Origin: CAZCWX01 sp964502465
Lineage (GTDB): Bacteria; Desulfobacterota; Binatia; Bin18
Direction of reading: 5' to 3'
Assembly: GCA_964502465.1 (NCBI GenBank)
Contig: CAZCWX010000646.1
Coordinates: 1-29,822 of the forward strand
DNA length: 29,822 nt
This document shows, piece by piece, positions 7,811 to 16,323 of the stretch (position 1 is the first letter of the stretch; the number at the start of each line of letters is the position of its first letter). A model generated the notes under the pieces. That model ran no database searches. It saw only the letters and a program-made list of their open reading frames with translations, and was not told where the DNA came from. Position numbers and translations under genes: made by a program.

Positions 7811-7867
7811 CGCGACACCTGTGCGGCTTGCTGAGAAATTGTTATGTACCCCTGTGCCACTCCCATC

Positions 7868-7894
7868 TTGACTTTGCGAGGCTCCCCCTATACA
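7868..7894 (+). promoter_or_regulatory. Candidate sigma-70 promoter for the initiator tRNA
   Basis: TTGACT (7868-7873) and TATACA (7889-7894) are separated by 15 bp, slightly short of the optimum. Predicted initiation near 7901 would place the 7905-7927 hairpin inside the tRNA leader. Confidence 0.35.
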
Positions 7895-7904
7895 CAGGTG
7901 GACG

Positions 7905-7939
7905 AACGACACACTTCGTGTGTCGTTTTCTTTTCTTTC
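7905..7939 (+). terminator. Strong intrinsic terminator-like hairpin just upstream of the tRNA
   Basis: AACGACACAC and GTGTGTCGTT form a perfect 10-bp stem around a TTC loop, followed by a T-rich run (TTTTCTTTTCTTT). It ends only a few bases before the tRNA. The simplest reading is the terminator of the rluB operon, but it lies downstream of the TTGACT/TATACA pair. Confidence 0.75.
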
Positions 7940-7942
7940 ATG

Positions 7943-8016
<74 letters not shown>

Positions 8017-8021
8017 CCTAT

Positions 8022-8063
8022 GAAGGCCCTGGGGTTCTCAAGACTTCCGGGCCTTCGCCTTTT
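8022..8063 (+). terminator. Intrinsic terminator after the tRNA
   Basis: GAAGGCCC (8022-8029) pairs with GGGCCTTC (8049-8056) across a 19-nt loop and is followed by GCCTTTTC. The stem begins 6 nt after the mature tRNA end. Confidence 0.65.
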
Positions 8064-8107
8064 CAGGTAGTATTTTGCACTAACGACAAGATCTGAGGAG
8101 GATATGG

Positions 8108-8830
8108 ATGAGGACCCTTATTCTTCTGATGTTGCTGAGCGGGCCTGTGAGCGTGAGTGCAGAGAACCGGGTGGCCACGTCTAGCGCGGTGCTTCCCTTA
8201 GAGACGTTTGAAGAGTACCAACTGCGCATGTTTCCTGAGCAGTGGAAGGTGCGTGGAGACGAAGACGAAGCACGTGCGATCTACCAGGTTGCTGAAGAGA
8301 ACGGCAACCGTTTTCTGTATGCGCGCGCCCACAACCAGGGAGTCCAGATTGGCCTACCCCACCAGTTTCAACCCAAAGAGTTTCCCCTGCTCCGCTGGCG
8401 CTGGCGAGTTGCGCAATTGCCGGCTGGTGCGGATGAGCGTGTAAAGCAGGCGAATGATTCTGCAGCGGGGGTCTACGTGGTGTTTGACAACCAGATCATG
8501 CCACGGGTGATTAAATATGTGTGGAGTTCAACGCTGCCAGTGGGGGCACGGATAGATAACCCCTTATACCGGCGTGCCAAGGTCATAGTCTTACAGAGTG
8601 GTCCACCGGACGCGGATGAGTGGCGGCAAGAGACTGTCAATCTCTATCAGGATTATCAGGAACTCTTCGGATCTGAGCCGGGTGAAGCCCAAGGGATTGC
8701 CATACTCACTGACTCAGACTCTACTGGGGGAACAGCGGAGGCGTATTACGATGACTTTGCCCTTCTCTCTGCCGAAGCCCAGGCGACTGAGAATAGGAAA
8801 GAGGTCTCAGCTCCGCTCTCCAAAAAATGA
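8108..8830 (+). CDS. Exported DUF3047 family protein
   Basis: This 240-residue protein has a cleavable signal peptide (MRTLILLMLLSGPVSVSA, cleavage near residue 18), so it acts in the periplasm or outside. The body matches DUF3047 as I know it: FPEQWKVRGDEDEARAIY, PLLRWRWRVAQLP, a DSAAGVYVVFDN segment, an IKYVWSS segment and a GIAILTDSDSTGGTAEAYYDDF end. The family has a predicted beta-rich fold and no established function. AGGAGG just upstream supports the ATG at 8108. The last 20 residues are polar and probably disordered. It stands alone between the tRNA terminator and the Uma2 gene. Confidence 0.82.
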   Translation: MRTLILLMLLSGPVSVSAENRVATSSAVLPLETFEEYQLRMFPEQWKVRGDEDEARAIYQVAEENGNRFLYARAHNQGVQIGLPHQFQPKEFPLLRWRWRVAQLPAGADERVKQANDSAAGVYVVFDNQIMPRVIKYVWSSTLPVGARIDNPLYRRAKVIVLQSGPPDADEWRQETVNLYQDYQELFGSEPGEAQGIAILTDSDSTGGTAEAYYDDFALLSAEAQATENRKEVSAPLSKK

Positions 8831-8895
8831 ACCACTTGCTCTTTTCCCCAGAGTAGCGTTAGACCAGAAACTGTAGGTCTCCAATGGAGGAAAGG

Positions 8896-9471
8896 ATGCC
8901 CGTACAGCCGCAGCGTCGTTACACTCCGGACGAATATCTCACGCTTGAACGGAAGGCCGAGTACAAGAGCGAGTACGTCAATGGCGCAATCTTTGCCATG
9001 TCTGGCGCGAGCGAGCGTCATAATGTGATAGTCCTGAATATTGGCGCTTCGCTCCATGCGCAATTTCGTAATCGTCCGTGTAGAGTTTACGCGAGCGATA
9101 TGCGAGTGAAGATAAGCCAGACCTGTCTGTATGCATATCCTGATATCGTGGCGCTCTGTGGTGAGCCACAATTTGACGATGCGCAGAAAGATATCTTGCT
9201 CAATCCGGCGGTTATTATCGAAGTGCTCTCCCCTTCTACCGAAGCCTACGATCGGGGCGGGAAGTTTGAACACTACCGCAAACTCGCCTCGCTTGCCGAG
9301 TATCTGCTCGTCTCACAGGAGAAGCCGCGCATAGAACATTACGTGCGGCAGCCCGATAACCTGTGGCTCCTCTCAGAAGCGAGCAGCTTGCAAGACACCG
9401 TCCACTTGCCTTCAATCGACTGTTCCTTGTCTGTGGCCGACGTATACGAAAAAGTCGAATTCGGTACGTAG
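8896..9471 (+). CDS. Uma2 (DUF820) family PD-(D/E)XK nuclease-fold protein
   Basis: This 191-residue protein belongs to the Uma2 family, a restriction-endonuclease-like fold whose biological role is unproven. Visible motifs are RYTPDEYLTLERKAEYKSEYVNG at the N-terminus, YPDIVALC (catalytic Asp region) and AVIIEVLSPSTEAYDRGGKF (the E-x-lysine-type strand and following helix). The ATG at 8896 is chosen because GGAGGAAAGG sits directly before it; an ATG at 8884 is also in frame. Uma2 genes occur in many copies in cyanobacteria, Chloroflexi and some environmental lineages. No partner methylase or toxin-antitoxin gene is adjacent. Confidence 0.85.
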   Translation: MPVQPQRRYTPDEYLTLERKAEYKSEYVNGAIFAMSGASERHNVIVLNIGASLHAQFRNRPCRVYASDMRVKISQTCLYAYPDIVALCGEPQFDDAQKDILLNPAVIIEVLSPSTEAYDRGGKFEHYRKLASLAEYLLVSQEKPRIEHYVRQPDNLWLLSEASSLQDTVHLPSIDCSLSVADVYEKVEFGT

Positions 9472-9607
9472 CGTGATCTACTGTGTGGGATGGTTGTGGA
9501 TCAAAATTACATAATGATCATGACATCGAAGAACAGGTCCTGACACTGCCGTCACTTCCTCTTCACCTGTATTTTCCCAGCGTGATGCTGATGATACACC
9601 TGCTCTT

Positions 9608-10327
9608 GTGAGCACCCATTTTCTCTTTTTTGCCTACGTTTTCCTGTTGGGCTGCGGTTTTTCTATGAATGGAACAACGAGCGAGGACCCAGAAGCTGGC
9701 TTCACAACCTTACGACTGCAGATGGTTGAGCAGCAGTTGCGCTCACGGGGCATTCGCGACGAACGTGTCCTGCAGGCGATGAACACAGTCCCCAGACACC
9801 TTTTTGTACCGCCCGCGTTCCAATCTCACGCTTACGAAGATGGACCACTCCCGATTGGCGAGGAGCAGACGATTTCTCAGCCATACATTGTCGCGTTCAT
9901 GAGTGAAAGTTTGCTGCTCACCGGCACAGAAACAGTGCTGGAGGTCGGAACAGGCTCTGGTTATCAAGCTGCAGTGCTCAGTCACCTCGCAAAAAAGGTG
10001 TATTCGATTGAGATTATTCCGCAGTTGGCAGAGACCGCACGTGACCGGCTCAAAGCATTCGGTCATGACAATGTTACGGTGATTGTTGGGGATGGGAATC
10101 TCGGATGGCCGTCAGCAGAGCCGTATGAAGCCATCATGGTGACGGCTGTAGCGCCTCGCATTCCGCAAGCGTTAGTTGACCAGCTTGCGGAAGGAGGGCG
10201 TATGGTCTTGCCAGTTGAGGTTGGTGATGAACAACGCTTGCTGCGGCTGCGCAAAGTGGAGGGAACGGTCACGCAAGATGATCTGGGGCTCGTACGGTTT
10301 GTCCCCTTGGTTGGCGGACAGCCATAA
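9608..10327 (+). CDS. pcm: Protein-L-isoaspartate O-methyltransferase, possibly lipoprotein/exported
   Basis: This enzyme transfers a methyl group from S-adenosylmethionine to isoaspartyl residues in damaged proteins. Family signatures are PIGEEQTISQPYIVAFM, the SAM motif VLEVGTGSGYQAAVLSHL and the ending VRFVPLVGG. Compared with the E. coli protein there are about 30 extra N-terminal residues. From the GTG at 9608 these form a hydrophobic stretch ending in LLGC at residue 16, which resembles a lipobox but lacks an N-terminal positive cluster. Neither the GTG nor the in-frame ATG at 9665 has a clear ribosome site. If translation begins at 9665, the protein is an ordinary cytosolic enzyme of 220 residues. 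Confidence 0.9.
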   Translation: MSTHFLFFAYVFLLGCGFSMNGTTSEDPEAGFTTLRLQMVEQQLRSRGIRDERVLQAMNTVPRHLFVPPAFQSHAYEDGPLPIGEEQTISQPYIVAFMSESLLLTGTETVLEVGTGSGYQAAVLSHLAKKVYSIEIIPQLAETARDRLKAFGHDNVTVIVGDGNLGWPSAEPYEAIMVTAVAPRIPQALVDQLAEGGRMVLPVEVGDEQRLLRLRKVEGTVTQDDLGLVRFVPLVGGQP

Positions 10328-10604
10328 CTGCTGGCTTTTCCAACCTTGAGCAAGGGAAATATGAGACTGTGACTCGGATATAGAGGCGCAGATAAAAGTT
10401 GTGAATCCCGAGCCCACGGATCGGAACTTCTATAACGGTTTCGTCTCTGACCAGAGGAGGAATTCGCATGCGCACGATTTCCTCTTCCTCAACCATTCCC
10501 TGTTGGTGACAGGACGTACAGGGGAAGAATCAGTCATGTCCAGACCCGCCACAAACCGGGCACGGGGAGAAAATAGGAACTCCAATGGGAACAACCCCCG
10601 CCAT
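10269..10604 (-). pseudogene. DnaJ-like zinc-finger/C-terminal domain fragment with in-frame TGA
   Basis: Reading the minus strand from the ATG at 10604 gives a short lead, then CPVCGGSGHD, a TGA codon at 10532-10530, FFPCTSCHQQG and VRMRIPPLVRDETVIEVPI followed by RGLGIHNFYLRLYIRV. This is the DnaJ pattern: a C-x2-C-x-G-x-G zinc module pair followed by the start of the C-terminal beta domain. Everything except the TGA is in one frame. The simplest reading is a nonsense mutation (for example TGG to TGA) in a small DnaJ-like gene. A less likely alternative is selenocysteine; an imperfect CCCTGT/ACAGGG stem follows the codon. The 3' end overlaps the convergent pcm gene by 59 nt. No J domain is visible. 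This occupies most of the 344-nt gap between pcm and uvrB. Confidence 0.6.
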
Positions 10605-10671
10605 TTTCAGATGGGGATGTAGTCTGCCCCTCCACTGACGGCCAACTGCTTCCTTGCTATGATGTGTCCCT

Positions 10672-12816
10672 ATGCAACGGCACGGAACTTTTACCTTAGT
10701 CTCTGACTTTTATCCGCAAGGGGACCAACCTCAGGCAATCGGTCAATTGGTGGAAGGACTGGATCAGGGGTTGCCCCATCAGGTGCTTCTCGGTGTGACT
10801 GGGTCAGGAAAGACTTTCTCGATGGCCCATGTGATCGCGCGAGTCAATCGGCCTGCCTTAGTGATCGCTCCTAATAAAACCTTGGCTGCCCAGCTCTATA
10901 ACGAGTTCAAGGAATTGTTTCCCGACAATGCGGTCCGGTACTTCGTCAGTTACTACGACTACTACCAACCTGAGGCCTACGTACCGCAGCGTGATATGTA
11001 CATCGAGAAAGATGCGGCGATCAACGAGGAAATCGACAAGATGCGCCACTCGGCGACAAAAGCGCTCCTGGAGCGGCGCGATACGATCATTGTTGCCAGT
11101 GTTTCGTGCATCTATGGTCTCGGTTCACCGGAGACCTACTTTGATCTCCTTCTTTTTGTCGAGGAACAGACCCAGATTGAGCGCGACGCGTTGCTGCGCC
11201 AGTTGGTGAATATCCAATACCAGCGGAACGACTTTGACTTTCATCGCGGCATGTTTCGCGTGCGCGGTGATGTGGTTGAGGTCTTTCCCGCATATGAAGA
11301 GGCAAAGGCAATCCGCTTTGAGTTCTTCGGTGATACAGTCGAGACCATCGCTGAAATTGACCCGCTGCGTGGGAAGGTCCTCAGGCGGCTCGACAAGATC
11401 ACCATTTATCCGGCCAGTCATTATGTTACGACGTCCGACCGTTTGAAAAAAGCTACTGCCTCAATCCGTGCGGAACTGGCAGAACGGCTGGCTGAGCTCC
11501 AGGCGGAAAATAAACTCCTCGAAGCGCAACGCCTAGAACAGCGCACTCTCTATGATCTCGCACTGCTAGAGGAAATGGGATTCTGTCCGGGTATCGAGAA
11601 CTACTCCCGTCACCTTGATGGTCGGGCACCAGGGGAACCTCCGCATACGCTGATCAATTATTTCCCTAAAGATTATGTGTTGTTTATCGACGAGAGCCAT
11701 GTGACCGTACCACAGATTGGCGGGATGTACCGGGGCGACCGTTCGCGCAAGGAGACGTTGGTTGAGTACGGGTTTCGTCTTCCTTCGGCACTGGATAACC
11801 GCCCACTCAGCTTTGGCGAATTCGAGCGTATGGCTGGACAAACCACTTATGTATCAGCCACCCCAGGCGACTATGAACTGCGACAGAGTGGCAGGAAAGT
11901 CGTTGAACAACTGATCCGACCGACCGGGCTGGTCGATCCGGAAGTCATTGTCCGGCCTGCGAAAACCCAGGTCGATGATCTGCTTGAAGAGATCCATACC
12001 CGGGTAGAGCGTGGAGAACGTGTGCTGACGACGACGCTCACGAAACGGTTGGCTGAAGACTTAACCGACTACTACCAAGAACTCGGCATCAAGGTTCGCT
12101 ACTTGCACTCGGACATCGATACCATTGAGCGGGTGGAGATCATTCGCGAATTGCGCCGGGGGACATTCGATGTGCTGATCGGTATCAACCTCTTGCGTGA
12201 GGGGCTCGACATTCCAGAGGTGTCACTCGTGGCTATTTTAGATGCTGATAAAGAGGGATACCTGCGCTCTGAACGTTCCTTGATCCAGACTATTGGCCGA
12301 GCGGCACGGAACATCAATGGTATGGTGCTGATGTATGCGGACAAAATCACCGATTCCATGCGTCGTGCCCTCGACGAAACCCTGCGTCGGCGGCACATTC
12401 AGTCGGCCTATAACGAAGAGCACAACATTACCCCGCAGAGCATACGGAAAGCAATTACCTCACCGTTGGTGAAAGTCTACGACGCAGACTATGTCACTGT
12501 CCCTGTTGTGACCGAGGTAGAGGAAGAATATCTTTCTCCTCAGCAGCTTGCCGCCTTGGTTGAACAGACGCGTCACGAGATGAAACAAGCGGCGGCAGCC
12601 TTGGAATTTGAGCGAGCAGCGGAACTACGCGACCGCTTGCATGCGCTTGAACAGCGCGCACTCGGCGTCAAGCTTGAGCCTGGTGCCCTGAAGCCTCTGC
12701 TGGCAGCGAGCGAGCAGCAAAAATCGTCTGTAACGAGCCAATCCGCTGGAACTCCTCGCAAGCGCGGTCCCAATAAAGCAGTCGCGCGCGGTCGGGCTGC
12801 CCGCTGGCAGAGATAG
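10672..12816 (+). CDS. uvrB: UvrABC excision nuclease subunit B
   Basis: This 714-residue DNA repair helicase-like protein receives damaged DNA from UvrA, inserts its beta-hairpin to verify the lesion and recruits UvrC. The Walker A GVTGSGKT is at residues 41-48. The beta-hairpin segment YYDYYQPEAYVPQRDMYIEK follows at about 98-117, then the DESH box (FIDESHVT) and the helicase motif with IGRAARN. The C-terminal UVR motif (EMKQAAAALEFERAAELRDRL), which contacts UvrC, is intact. A basic tail of about 45 residues ends the protein. Length is slightly above the usual 660-680. The ATG at 10672 has no clear Shine-Dalgarno. uvrC lies 14 kb away on the other strand. Confidence 0.97.
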   Translation: MQRHGTFTLVSDFYPQGDQPQAIGQLVEGLDQGLPHQVLLGVTGSGKTFSMAHVIARVNRPALVIAPNKTLAAQLYNEFKELFPDNAVRYFVSYYDYYQPEAYVPQRDMYIEKDAAINEEIDKMRHSATKALLERRDTIIVASVSCIYGLGSPETYFDLLLFVEEQTQIERDALLRQLVNIQYQRNDFDFHRGMFRVRGDVVEVFPAYEEAKAIRFEFFGDTVETIAEIDPLRGKVLRRLDKITIYPASHYVTTSDRLKKATASIRAELAERLAELQAENKLLEAQRLEQRTLYDLALLEEMGFCPGIENYSRHLDGRAPGEPPHTLINYFPKDYVLFIDESHVTVPQIGGMYRGDRSRKETLVEYGFRLPSALDNRPLSFGEFERMAGQTTYVSATPGDYELRQSGRKVVEQLIRPTGLVDPEVIVRPAKTQVDDLLEEIHTRVERGERVLTTTLTKRLAEDLTDYYQELGIKVRYLHSDIDTIERVEIIRELRRGTFDVLIGINLLREGLDIPEVSLVAILDADKEGYLRSERSLIQTIGRAARNINGMVLMYADKITDSMRRALDETLRRRHIQSAYNEEHNITPQSIRKAITSPLVKVYDADYVTVPVVTEVEEEYLSPQQLAALVEQTRHEMKQAAAALEFERAAELRDRLHALEQRALGVKLEPGALKPLLAASEQQKSSVTSQSAGTPRKRGPNKAVARGRAARWQR

Positions 12817-12889
12817 GCTGTTGCTCCAGACAGCAGGGAAAAAGGTCCCAAGAGAGAGAAAATTTGACTTCGCAGCATCGTTTCGGGCA

Positions 12890-12924
12890 GAGATTGCTTC
12901 GTCGCTCCGCTCCTCGCAATGACA
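12890..12924. repeat. Dispersed repeat, GAGATTGCTTCG...CTCGCAATGACA type (copy 2)
   Basis: Second copy of the element at 146-174, with a longer centre (GTCGCTCCGCTC). It lies in the 278-nt gene-free stretch between uvrB and aspS. Small reading frames across it are repeat translations, not genes. Confidence 0.6.
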
Positions 12925-12980
12925 TTCTCTAATCTTCCATCCTGTTTTTCGGAGGAATGACCCCCCTGCCGTTGTACCCA

Positions 12981-13010
12981 CCCTTCGGCTACGCTCAGGA
13001 CAAGCTCCGG
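12981..13010. repeat. Dispersed repeat, CTTCGGCTACGCTCAGGACAAG type
   Basis: The motif CTTCGGCTACGCTCAGGACA is a well-known dispersed intergenic sequence in environmental bacterial genomes and gives spurious peptides such as FGYAQDK. It is positioned between the convergent uvrB and aspS genes. Confidence 0.55.
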
Positions 13011-13094
13011 CGGGCGCCCAGGAAAATGCACGCTCGGAATTACGCGCACGTTTCATGTAAGCCCGCGACTTTATTCGCAGGCAAGGGAACTATG

Positions 13095-14867
13095 TCAGAG
13101 GTCAAGCTTAATGCTCAATTCCTTCAGTTGCTTGGGCTCGACGGGGCTTGGCGCCTGGGTCATCAGACAGACTGCCTTTGCCGTCTTTGGAAAAGCGATG
13201 ACCTCGCGCAGCGACTCTGCACCAGCAAACAGCATCACCAATCGATCGAAGCCAAAGGCGATGCCGCCGTGGGGAGGGGCGCCATGTGAAAGCGCCTCCA
13301 GCAGAAACCCAAATTTTTCCTGCGCTTCGCTTTCACCAATACTCAGCGCAGCAAACACCTTCTGCTGGAGATCAAGGCGGTGGTTCCTGATACTCCCCCC
13401 GCCCAGTTCCGTGCCATTGAGCACAAGATCATACGCCAGCGCTCGCACGGAGGCAGGATTGGTTTCTAACAGCGTGAGGTCGTCTTCTCGTGGCGAGGTA
13501 AATGGATGGTGCATGGCCACATAGCGCCCAGCTTCGTTATCATACGCAAGCAACGGAAAGTCCGTAACCCAGAGAAAGCGCAGTTCATCTTTCGGGATCA
13601 GTCCCAGCTTGTCACCCAGGTACAACCGCAGACGGGAGAGCACATCACACACCACTTTCTCCTGGTCAGCCACCATGAGCAGCAGATCGCCTTCTTTCAG
13701 GCCAAGGGAAGCAGTGATTTCGCTCTTCTGCGCATCGCTCACGAATTTCGCCAAAGGGGATTGCCAGCCAGAAGCAGTCACCCGCACCCATGCCAGGCCT
13801 TTTGCCCCGAAGCTCATCGCAAGCGGATTCAGGTCGTCCAATTCTTTGCGCGAGAAAGTTGCTTGGGGAACGACAATGCCTCGGATCACTCCACCCTTGG
13901 TCATCACTTCCGTAAAGACTTGGATCTCTGTCCCGCGGAAGAGATCAGTCAGCTCACGTAACTCCAAGCCGAAACGGATATCGGGCTTGTCGTTGCCAAA
14001 GCGTGCCAGCGCTTCAGCGTACGTGAGGCGTGGAAAGGAGGTCGCCAACTCTTTTCCCAAGGTTTCACGGCAAAGCTTCACCATCATGCCTTCGGCCAGA
14101 CGAAAGATGTCTGCAGGACGCACGAAGGACATTTCGATATCAATTTGCGTGAACTCCGGCTGGCGATCGGCGCGGAGATCTTCATCACGAAAGCAGCGGA
14201 CAATCTGGAAGTATTTATCTACGCCCCCAACCATCAAGAGCTGTTTGAACAATTGAGGGGACTGGGGCAGGGCGTAGAATGATCCAGGATTCACGCGACT
14301 CGGGACCAGGTAGTCACGCGCGCCTTCTGGTGTGCTCCGCGTGAGAAAAGGAGTTTCGACCTCAAGAAAGCCTTCACTGTCAAGATAATCGCGTACGCTC
14401 TTGGCAAGATGATGACGCAGTTGGAGATTTTTGTACATTTGCGGGCGGCGCAGGTCGAGATAGCGATACCGTAGCCGGGTATTTTCAGTTGGTTCGGTTG
14501 TATCGTCGATAGGGAAGGGGGTGGTACGCGATGGATTAAGCACACGCAGCTCAGTTGCCAGGATCTCGACTTCCCCAGTGGGGAGGTTGGGATTCACCGT
14601 GTCCGGCGGACGGTGTGACAGTATGCCACGGACCGCCAGAACGAATTCCATCCGCACGTCCTTGGCGGCTGCGTGGGCGGCGAGACTCACTTGCGGATTA
14701 CAGACGACTTGCACAAGGCCAGAGCGGTCACGCAGATCCACAAACGTCACGCCACCATGGTCGCGGCGCGCGTGCACCCAACCCATGACAGTTATCTCTT
14801 GCCCGACCTGGGACAGGCGAGGTTCACCACAGTAGTTCGTTCGTTGCCAGTCTCCTAAAGATTCCAC
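13095..14867 (-). CDS. aspS: Aspartate--tRNA ligase
   Basis: This class IIb aminoacyl-tRNA synthetase of about 590 residues has the bacterial layout: N-terminal OB-fold anticodon-binding domain (VMGWVHARRDHGGVTFVDLRDRSG), catalytic core with motif 2 (FRDEDLRADRQPEFTQIDIE), a GAD insertion domain in the middle, and motif 3 (GIAFGFDRLVMLFAG) near the C-terminus. The start is ambiguous. The GTG at 14867 has a GAGGA about 8 nt upstream and is preferred; the GTG at 14885 adds six residues but has no ribosome site. Whether the enzyme is discriminating or also charges tRNA-Asn cannot be told here, since no gatCAB is in view. It follows hisS on the same strand by about 110 nt, with a palindromic repeat between them. 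Confidence 0.96.
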   Translation of the reverse strand: MESLGDWQRTNYCGEPRLSQVGQEITVMGWVHARRDHGGVTFVDLRDRSGLVQVVCNPQVSLAAHAAAKDVRMEFVLAVRGILSHRPPDTVNPNLPTGEVEILATELRVLNPSRTTPFPIDDTTEPTENTRLRYRYLDLRRPQMYKNLQLRHHLAKSVRDYLDSEGFLEVETPFLTRSTPEGARDYLVPSRVNPGSFYALPQSPQLFKQLLMVGGVDKYFQIVRCFRDEDLRADRQPEFTQIDIEMSFVRPADIFRLAEGMMVKLCRETLGKELATSFPRLTYAEALARFGNDKPDIRFGLELRELTDLFRGTEIQVFTEVMTKGGVIRGIVVPQATFSRKELDDLNPLAMSFGAKGLAWVRVTASGWQSPLAKFVSDAQKSEITASLGLKEGDLLLMVADQEKVVCDVLSRLRLYLGDKLGLIPKDELRFLWVTDFPLLAYDNEAGRYVAMHHPFTSPREDDLTLLETNPASVRALAYDLVLNGTELGGGSIRNHRLDLQQKVFAALSIGESEAQEKFGFLLEALSHGAPPHGGIAFGFDRLVMLFAGAESLREVIAFPKTAKAVCLMTQAPSPVEPKQLKELSIKLDL

Positions 14868-14933
14868 GAAATCAGTCCTCAGCACTCAGTCATGAGCAAT
14901 TAGCAAAAGCAAGACGAGACTATCAGATCTTGG

Positions 14934-14958
14934 GGAACAGGCGTTGGTCGCCTGTTCC
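14934..14958. repeat. Palindromic hairpin between hisS and aspS
   Basis: GGAACAGGCG and CGCCTGTTCC form a perfect 10-bp stem with loop TTGGT. No T-run follows on either side, so it is more like a REP element than a terminator. Its core CAGGCG...CGCCTG is shared with the element at 7749-7804. Confidence 0.55.
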
Positions 14959-14978
14959 TGTTAGCTGATAGCGAATTG

Positions 14979-16250
14979 CTAATCGTTGTTATTCCGAATT
15001 GATTCTAACATCACGTGCGCAGGGAGGGTAAAGTCCACTGTCAGCGGGCGGTCTGTTTTTGTCTGCATATCCCGAATCGTTCCCTTGCCCACTGCCAGTT
15101 CCTGATCGCCTAAGATAAGGACATATCGCGCGCCGAGTTTATCAGCGCGCCGCAACTGTGCTTTGAGCCCGCGGCTGCCGCTTTCCAATTCGACGCGGCA
15201 ACCGGCGTGCCGCAACCGGCGCGCCACCGAGAACGCGTGTCCTTCAGCAACGGCACCGAGAGGGGCAATGAAGAGATCCGGCTGCATGGAGAGTTGCTGC
15301 TCTTGGGCTTGCAGAAGCATAACGAGACGCTCCACGCCAATGGCAAACCCAATTCCTGGTATAGCTGGCCCACCAAGCTGTTCGACCAACCCGTCATAGC
15401 GTCCTCCGCCACACACGGCGTTCTGTGAGCCCAAGCCCTGGGCAATCACCTCAAACGAGGTGCGGCAATAGTAATCGAGTCCGCGTACAAGACGTGGATT
15501 GACGGCGAAACGGACGTTTTCTTGATGCAAATATGCCTGCACACGGGCGAAATGGTCACGACAGGCCTCACACAGAAAATCTGTCAGCGCGGGGGCATCT
15601 GCTGTCACCTGCTGACAGCCTGGTTCTTTACAGTCAAGTATCCGTAAGGGATTACGCTGCAGGCGGGCATGGCAATTCGCGCAGAGAGCAGCGAGGTTCC
15701 TCTCGCCGAAGGCACGGAGACTCTCACGGTACTGCGGCCGACACACATTACAGCCCAAGGAGTTCACATCAACCGCGACGTCGAGCTGTAACGCTGTAAA
15801 AAGGTCGTTGAGCATGAGGAGAAGCTCAGCGTCAATGAGAGGGTCATCACGACCAAGAATTTCCGCACCGATCTGGTGAAACTGACGATACCGACCTTTC
15901 TGCGGTCGTTCGCGTCGGAACATCGGTCCGATATAAAAGAGCTTCGAAACTGGTTCTTTATGGGACAGATTATGTTCAATGTAAGATCGAATCACAGAGG
16001 CTGTGCCCTCTGGACGTAGAGTAAGGGACGTCTCATCACGATCGGTAAACGTGTACATTTCTTTCTCGACGATATCGGTCGTTTCACCAATCGCGCGGGC
16101 GAACAACTCGGTTTTTTCGATGACCGGGAGGATAATCTCAGCAAACCCATACGTCGCAAACGATGTCCGGGCCTGCTTTTCTAACACCTGCCAAAAGATA
16201 CTTTCTTCTGGCAGGACATCGCGAAACCCTCTGACAGCAGCGATTCTCAT
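14979..16250 (-). CDS. hisS: Histidine--tRNA ligase
   Basis: This 423-residue class IIa synthetase charges tRNA-His. The N-terminus AVRGFRDVLPEES, motif 2 region FYIGPMFRRERPQKGRYRQF, the HisA motif LVRGLDYYCRTSFEV and the GGGRYDGLVEQLGG segment are all typical. The C-terminal anticodon-binding domain spans about residues 325-420. The ATG at 16250 is chosen because GAGG precedes it and the family sequence begins there; the longer reading frame up to 16430 overlaps the neighbouring response regulator and is not supported. It lies 73 nt downstream of the receiver gene, so the activator, receiver, hisS and aspS could share a transcript. Confidence 0.97.
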   Translation of the reverse strand: MRIAAVRGFRDVLPEESIFWQVLEKQARTSFATYGFAEIILPVIEKTELFARAIGETTDIVEKEMYTFTDRDETSLTLRPEGTASVIRSYIEHNLSHKEPVSKLFYIGPMFRRERPQKGRYRQFHQIGAEILGRDDPLIDAELLLMLNDLFTALQLDVAVDVNSLGCNVCRPQYRESLRAFGERNLAALCANCHARLQRNPLRILDCKEPGCQQVTADAPALTDFLCEACRDHFARVQAYLHQENVRFAVNPRLVRGLDYYCRTSFEVIAQGLGSQNAVCGGGRYDGLVEQLGGPAIPGIGFAIGVERLVMLLQAQEQQLSMQPDLFIAPLGAVAEGHAFSVARRLRHAGCRVELESGSRGLKAQLRRADKLGARYVLILGDQELAVGKGTIRDMQTKTDRPLTVDFTLPAHVMLESIRNNND

Positions 16251-16323
16251 TGGTGCCTCATAAGAACGGAGATTGTGCCAGAGGGACGGAGAGCAATCAA
16301 TGAGAAAAAGAGGGCAACCGCAA

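Noticed and set aside
8896..9471. Uma2 gene as a transposase or part of a defence system
   Set aside because: No inverted repeats, methylase or toxin-antitoxin partner is next to it; it is a lone Uma2 gene as is common.
12573..13056. Overlapping minus-strand reading frames of 143-158 residues opposite the uvrB end
   Set aside because: They translate dispersed repeats (giving strings such as VLSVAEG) and the antisense of uvrB; no family resemblance or ribosome site.
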